From positions 248,001 to 312,000 of the forward strand of contig NZ_QORI02000001.1 in the NCBI RefSeq assembly GCF_003325755.1: DNA of 64,000 nt. Reading direction: 5' to 3'. The translations under genes and the position numbers were made by a program. How positions within the stretch are numbered: position 1 is the stretch's first letter; every line of letters starts with the position of its first letter. Below, one piece after another: positions 62,308 through 64,000 of the stretch. The notes under the pieces were generated by a model. That model was not told the DNA's origin. It ran no database searches and saw only the letters and a program-made list of their open reading frames with translations. This stretch comes from Pseudomonas sp. SST3 (GTDB lineage: Bacteria; Pseudomonadota; Gammaproteobacteria; Pseudomonadales; Pseudomonadaceae).

Positions 62308-63618
62308 TTACCGCACCCTTGGCAGCAACAACCCCAATGGCAAGCTCACTCGCGCCTCCAGCCCACCACCGTCGCGGTTTCGCAGCTCGACGATGCCACC
62401 GTGCTGCGAGGCGATGCGTTTGACGATGGCCAGGCCCAGGCCTGCGCCCTGGCCGCCGCGAGCGCGGTCACCGCGGATGAAGGGGTTGAATATCTCACCG
62501 AGCTCGCCCGGATCGATGCCGGCGCCACGGTCGAGTACGCTGAGCACCACATAGGGCGCGCTACCGTCGCCGGAAACGTAGGCGGCGACTTCCACGCCAT
62601 GACCACCGTAGCGCAGGGCATTTTCGATCAAGTTGACCAGCAGGCGCTTGATCGATACCCGGCGCAGGGCCAGCGGCGGCATCGGCTCGACACACAGGCG
62701 CACGGTTTCACCGAACTGGTTGTAGGGCGCCACGACCTCTCGCACCAGCTCGCCGAGGTCGACGCTTTCCACCGGCTCGTCGCTGCCGTCGCGAACAAAG
62801 GCGAGGAACTGATCGAGGATCGCATTCATGTCCTCGATATCGCGCACCATGTCCTCGGTGAGCTCGGAATCGCTGGTCATCAGCTCCAGCGACAGGCGCA
62901 GACGGGTCAGCGGCGTGCGCAGATCATGGGAGACACCGGCGAGCATCAGTTCGCGCTCACGCCCGGCCTGCTCGACATCTTCAGCCATCTGATTGAACGC
63001 GCGGTAGACCTCGGTCATTTCACTCGGCGTGTCGCTGATGGGCAGCCGCACACGGCGGCCCTTGCCGATCTGTCTGGCCGCGTAAACCAGACGCTTGAGT
63101 GGCAGGTTGAGCTGGCTGACGAAGATCCAGGCGGCCGCGGTGGACAGCAGACCGATCCCGAGGAACCAACCCAACACGCTCCAGATCCGCTGCCCACGCA
63201 ACGGATACGCATAGAGCGGCACCTGCAGCCAGTCCGAGCCCAGGCTCGGCGCCCGCACCCAGATCGCCGTCTCGGGCTGGATACGCACTCGTACCTCGGT
63301 ATCTTCACCGAGTTCGGCCTGCATCTGCCGCTGGAAGATTTCGGTATAGGGCCAGTGGTATTCGCTGGGCGGCACCTCCTCGGCGGTGACCCGCTGCAGC
63401 CCGGCGGCTTCGGCGATGCGCTCGCGGTTTTGCTCGTCGGCTGCCCAGTACGCTCGCAGTGTCAGCGCCGCGCCGTGGCTGTACTGTCGATCGACCATGA
63501 CGTCTTCGTTCATCATCAGGTACACCAACATCAGTACCTTGGAGAACAACACGACGATCAGCACCATCCACAGGGTGCGGGCGAAGAAGCTTTGCGGGAA
63601 CCAGAGCGGGGTTTTCAT
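62308..63618 (-). CDS. envZ: Osmolarity sensor histidine kinase EnvZ
   Basis: 436-aa membrane sensor kinase. Membrane helices at about 11-33 (FARTLWMVLIVVLFSKVLML) and 157-178 (VLGWFLGIGLLSTAAAWIFV) flank a periplasmic domain. A HAMP domain follows (RQIGKGRRVRLPISDTPSEM), then the H-box LMLAGVSHDLRTPLTRLRLS with the phosphorylated His, N-box LLVNLIENALRYGG, and G boxes LDRGAGIDPGEL and GQGAGLGLAIVKRIA. Downstream of ompR in the same direction after a 240-bp gap, longer than usual. Confidence 0.94.
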   Translation of the reverse strand: MKTPLWFPQSFFARTLWMVLIVVLFSKVLMLVYLMMNEDVMVDRQYSHGAALTLRAYWAADEQNRERIAEAAGLQRVTAEEVPPSEYHWPYTEIFQRQMQAELGEDTEVRVRIQPETAIWVRAPSLGSDWLQVPLYAYPLRGQRIWSVLGWFLGIGLLSTAAAWIFVSQLNLPLKRLVYAARQIGKGRRVRLPISDTPSEMTEVYRAFNQMAEDVEQAGRERELMLAGVSHDLRTPLTRLRLSLELMTSDSELTEDMVRDIEDMNAILDQFLAFVRDGSDEPVESVDLGELVREVVAPYNQFGETVRLCVEPMPPLALRRVSIKRLLVNLIENALRYGGHGVEVAAYVSGDGSAPYVVLSVLDRGAGIDPGELGEIFNPFIRGDRARGGQGAGLGLAIVKRIASQHGGIVELRNRDGGGLEARVSLPLGLLLPRVR

Positions 63619-63858
63619 AAAAAAGCCGATTTAGACCGCGGGAGGCTGTACCAAAAGGCCAGCGACGTGGGATTTCAACGTGAAGACTGGATCAGGCGCT
63701 GCTCCGCTTTAGCCAACCGGGTCGAGCCGGAGTAATTGGCTGAAGCCCACCCTACGAGGCTGGCGACTCACTACGAGATCCGTGAGCCACCCGCTGGTGC
63801 GGACCGAGAAAAGCACTGCATTCCAATCCGGTTTAGCGCCGCGCGCATGTGTCGGCTG

Positions 63859-64000
63859 CTATTTGTTGCCATCAGGTACGAAGACGTAGCCCACGCCCCA
63901 GACGGTCTGGATGTAGCGCGGCTTGGACGGGTCCGGCTCGATCAGGCGGCGCAGGCGGGAAATCTGCACGTCGATGGAGCGCTCCAGGGCATCCCACTCC
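63859..64000 (-). CDS. ompR: OmpR response regulator, C-terminal fragment at window edge
   Basis: The last 46 codons of a winged-helix response regulator are present: RSIDVQISRLRRLIEPDPSK, then YIQTVWGVGYVFVPDG, typical of the OmpR recognition helix and C-terminal hairpin. The rest lies beyond the right edge. The 240 bp between this stop and envZ carry one arm (cccaccctacg) of the palindromic family seen at 17146-17253. Confidence 0.93.
   Translation of the reverse strand, partial: EWDALERSIDVQISRLRRLIEPDPSKPRYIQTVWGVGYVFVPDGNK

Noticed and set aside
62401..63735. 444-codon rightward frame opposite envZ
   Set aside because: Antisense to an unmistakable histidine kinase.
1..64000. tRNA or rRNA genes
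   Set aside because: I saw no stretch with rRNA sequence or a convincing tRNA cloverleaf; a dedicated tRNA scan would be needed to exclude one fully.

Overview
The window is GC-rich, densely coded DNA from a gammaproteobacterium of the Pseudomonas/Stutzerimonas type. The pointers are an oxyR-recG pair, an xcp-style type II secretion operon, split pntAA/pntAB/pntB, DUF2388 proteins, the envZ/ompR - rimBK - hslR - hslO - pckA neighbourhood, and many 22-24 bp REP palindromes of the 'gtaggagcgagcttgctcgcga' kind (first 20 bases gtaggagcgagcttgctcgc). The genus is inferred from gene content and repeats; no 16S or other marker gene is present.

Region 1 (1-21949) is a flagellar cluster with the layout of the lateral (laf, Flag-2) systems, not the polar Pseudomonas cluster. 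A leftward block reads fliD-fliS-fliT-fliK-fliL-lafS(sigma28)-lafT(motA)-lafU(motB). A second leftward block reads lafK(sigma54 activator)-fliE-F-G-H-I-J followed by flgM-flgN. A divergent rightward block reads fliM-N-P-Q-R-flhB-flhA. No chemotaxis genes, no flagellin and no rod/hook/ring flg genes other than flgM/flgN are here, so those parts must lie elsewhere. Two events break the cluster: a roughly 700-bp mosaic of palindromic repeats between fliP and fliQ, and a one-base frameshift in flhA.

Region 2 (21950-32700) is a set of accessory metabolic genes separated by REP pairs and other palindromic elements: a dienelactone hydrolase, an MFS anion symporter flanked by two members of one palindromic repeat family, a PilZ protein, a small hydrophilic protein, a haem-oxygenase-like diiron enzyme paired with a methyltransferase, an auxin-efflux-type carrier, a small membrane protein next to a frameshifted zinc alcohol dehydrogenase, and an SDR/epimerase.

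Region 3 (32800-48480) is core: oxyR, recG, a YbaK-like/HDOD signalling protein, gspE-M of a type II secretion system (gspC, gspD and gspN are not here), and the proton-translocating transhydrogenase pntAA-pntAB-pntB ending in a strong terminator.

Region 4 (48480-64000) holds mdaB, an ABM monooxygenase-like protein, a DUF1127 protein, a tight operon of three exported DUF2388 paralogues plus a large exported DUF4105 protein with an HEVGH metallopeptidase motif, a Tat-type aldo/keto reductase, recQ, a nitroreductase, pckA, hslO, hslR, rimB, a frameshifted rimK, envZ and the 3' end of ompR.

Three otherwise intact genes (flhA, the alcohol dehydrogenase and rimK) each lack one G or C at one point, which looks more like consensus sequence errors or very recent mutations than old decay.
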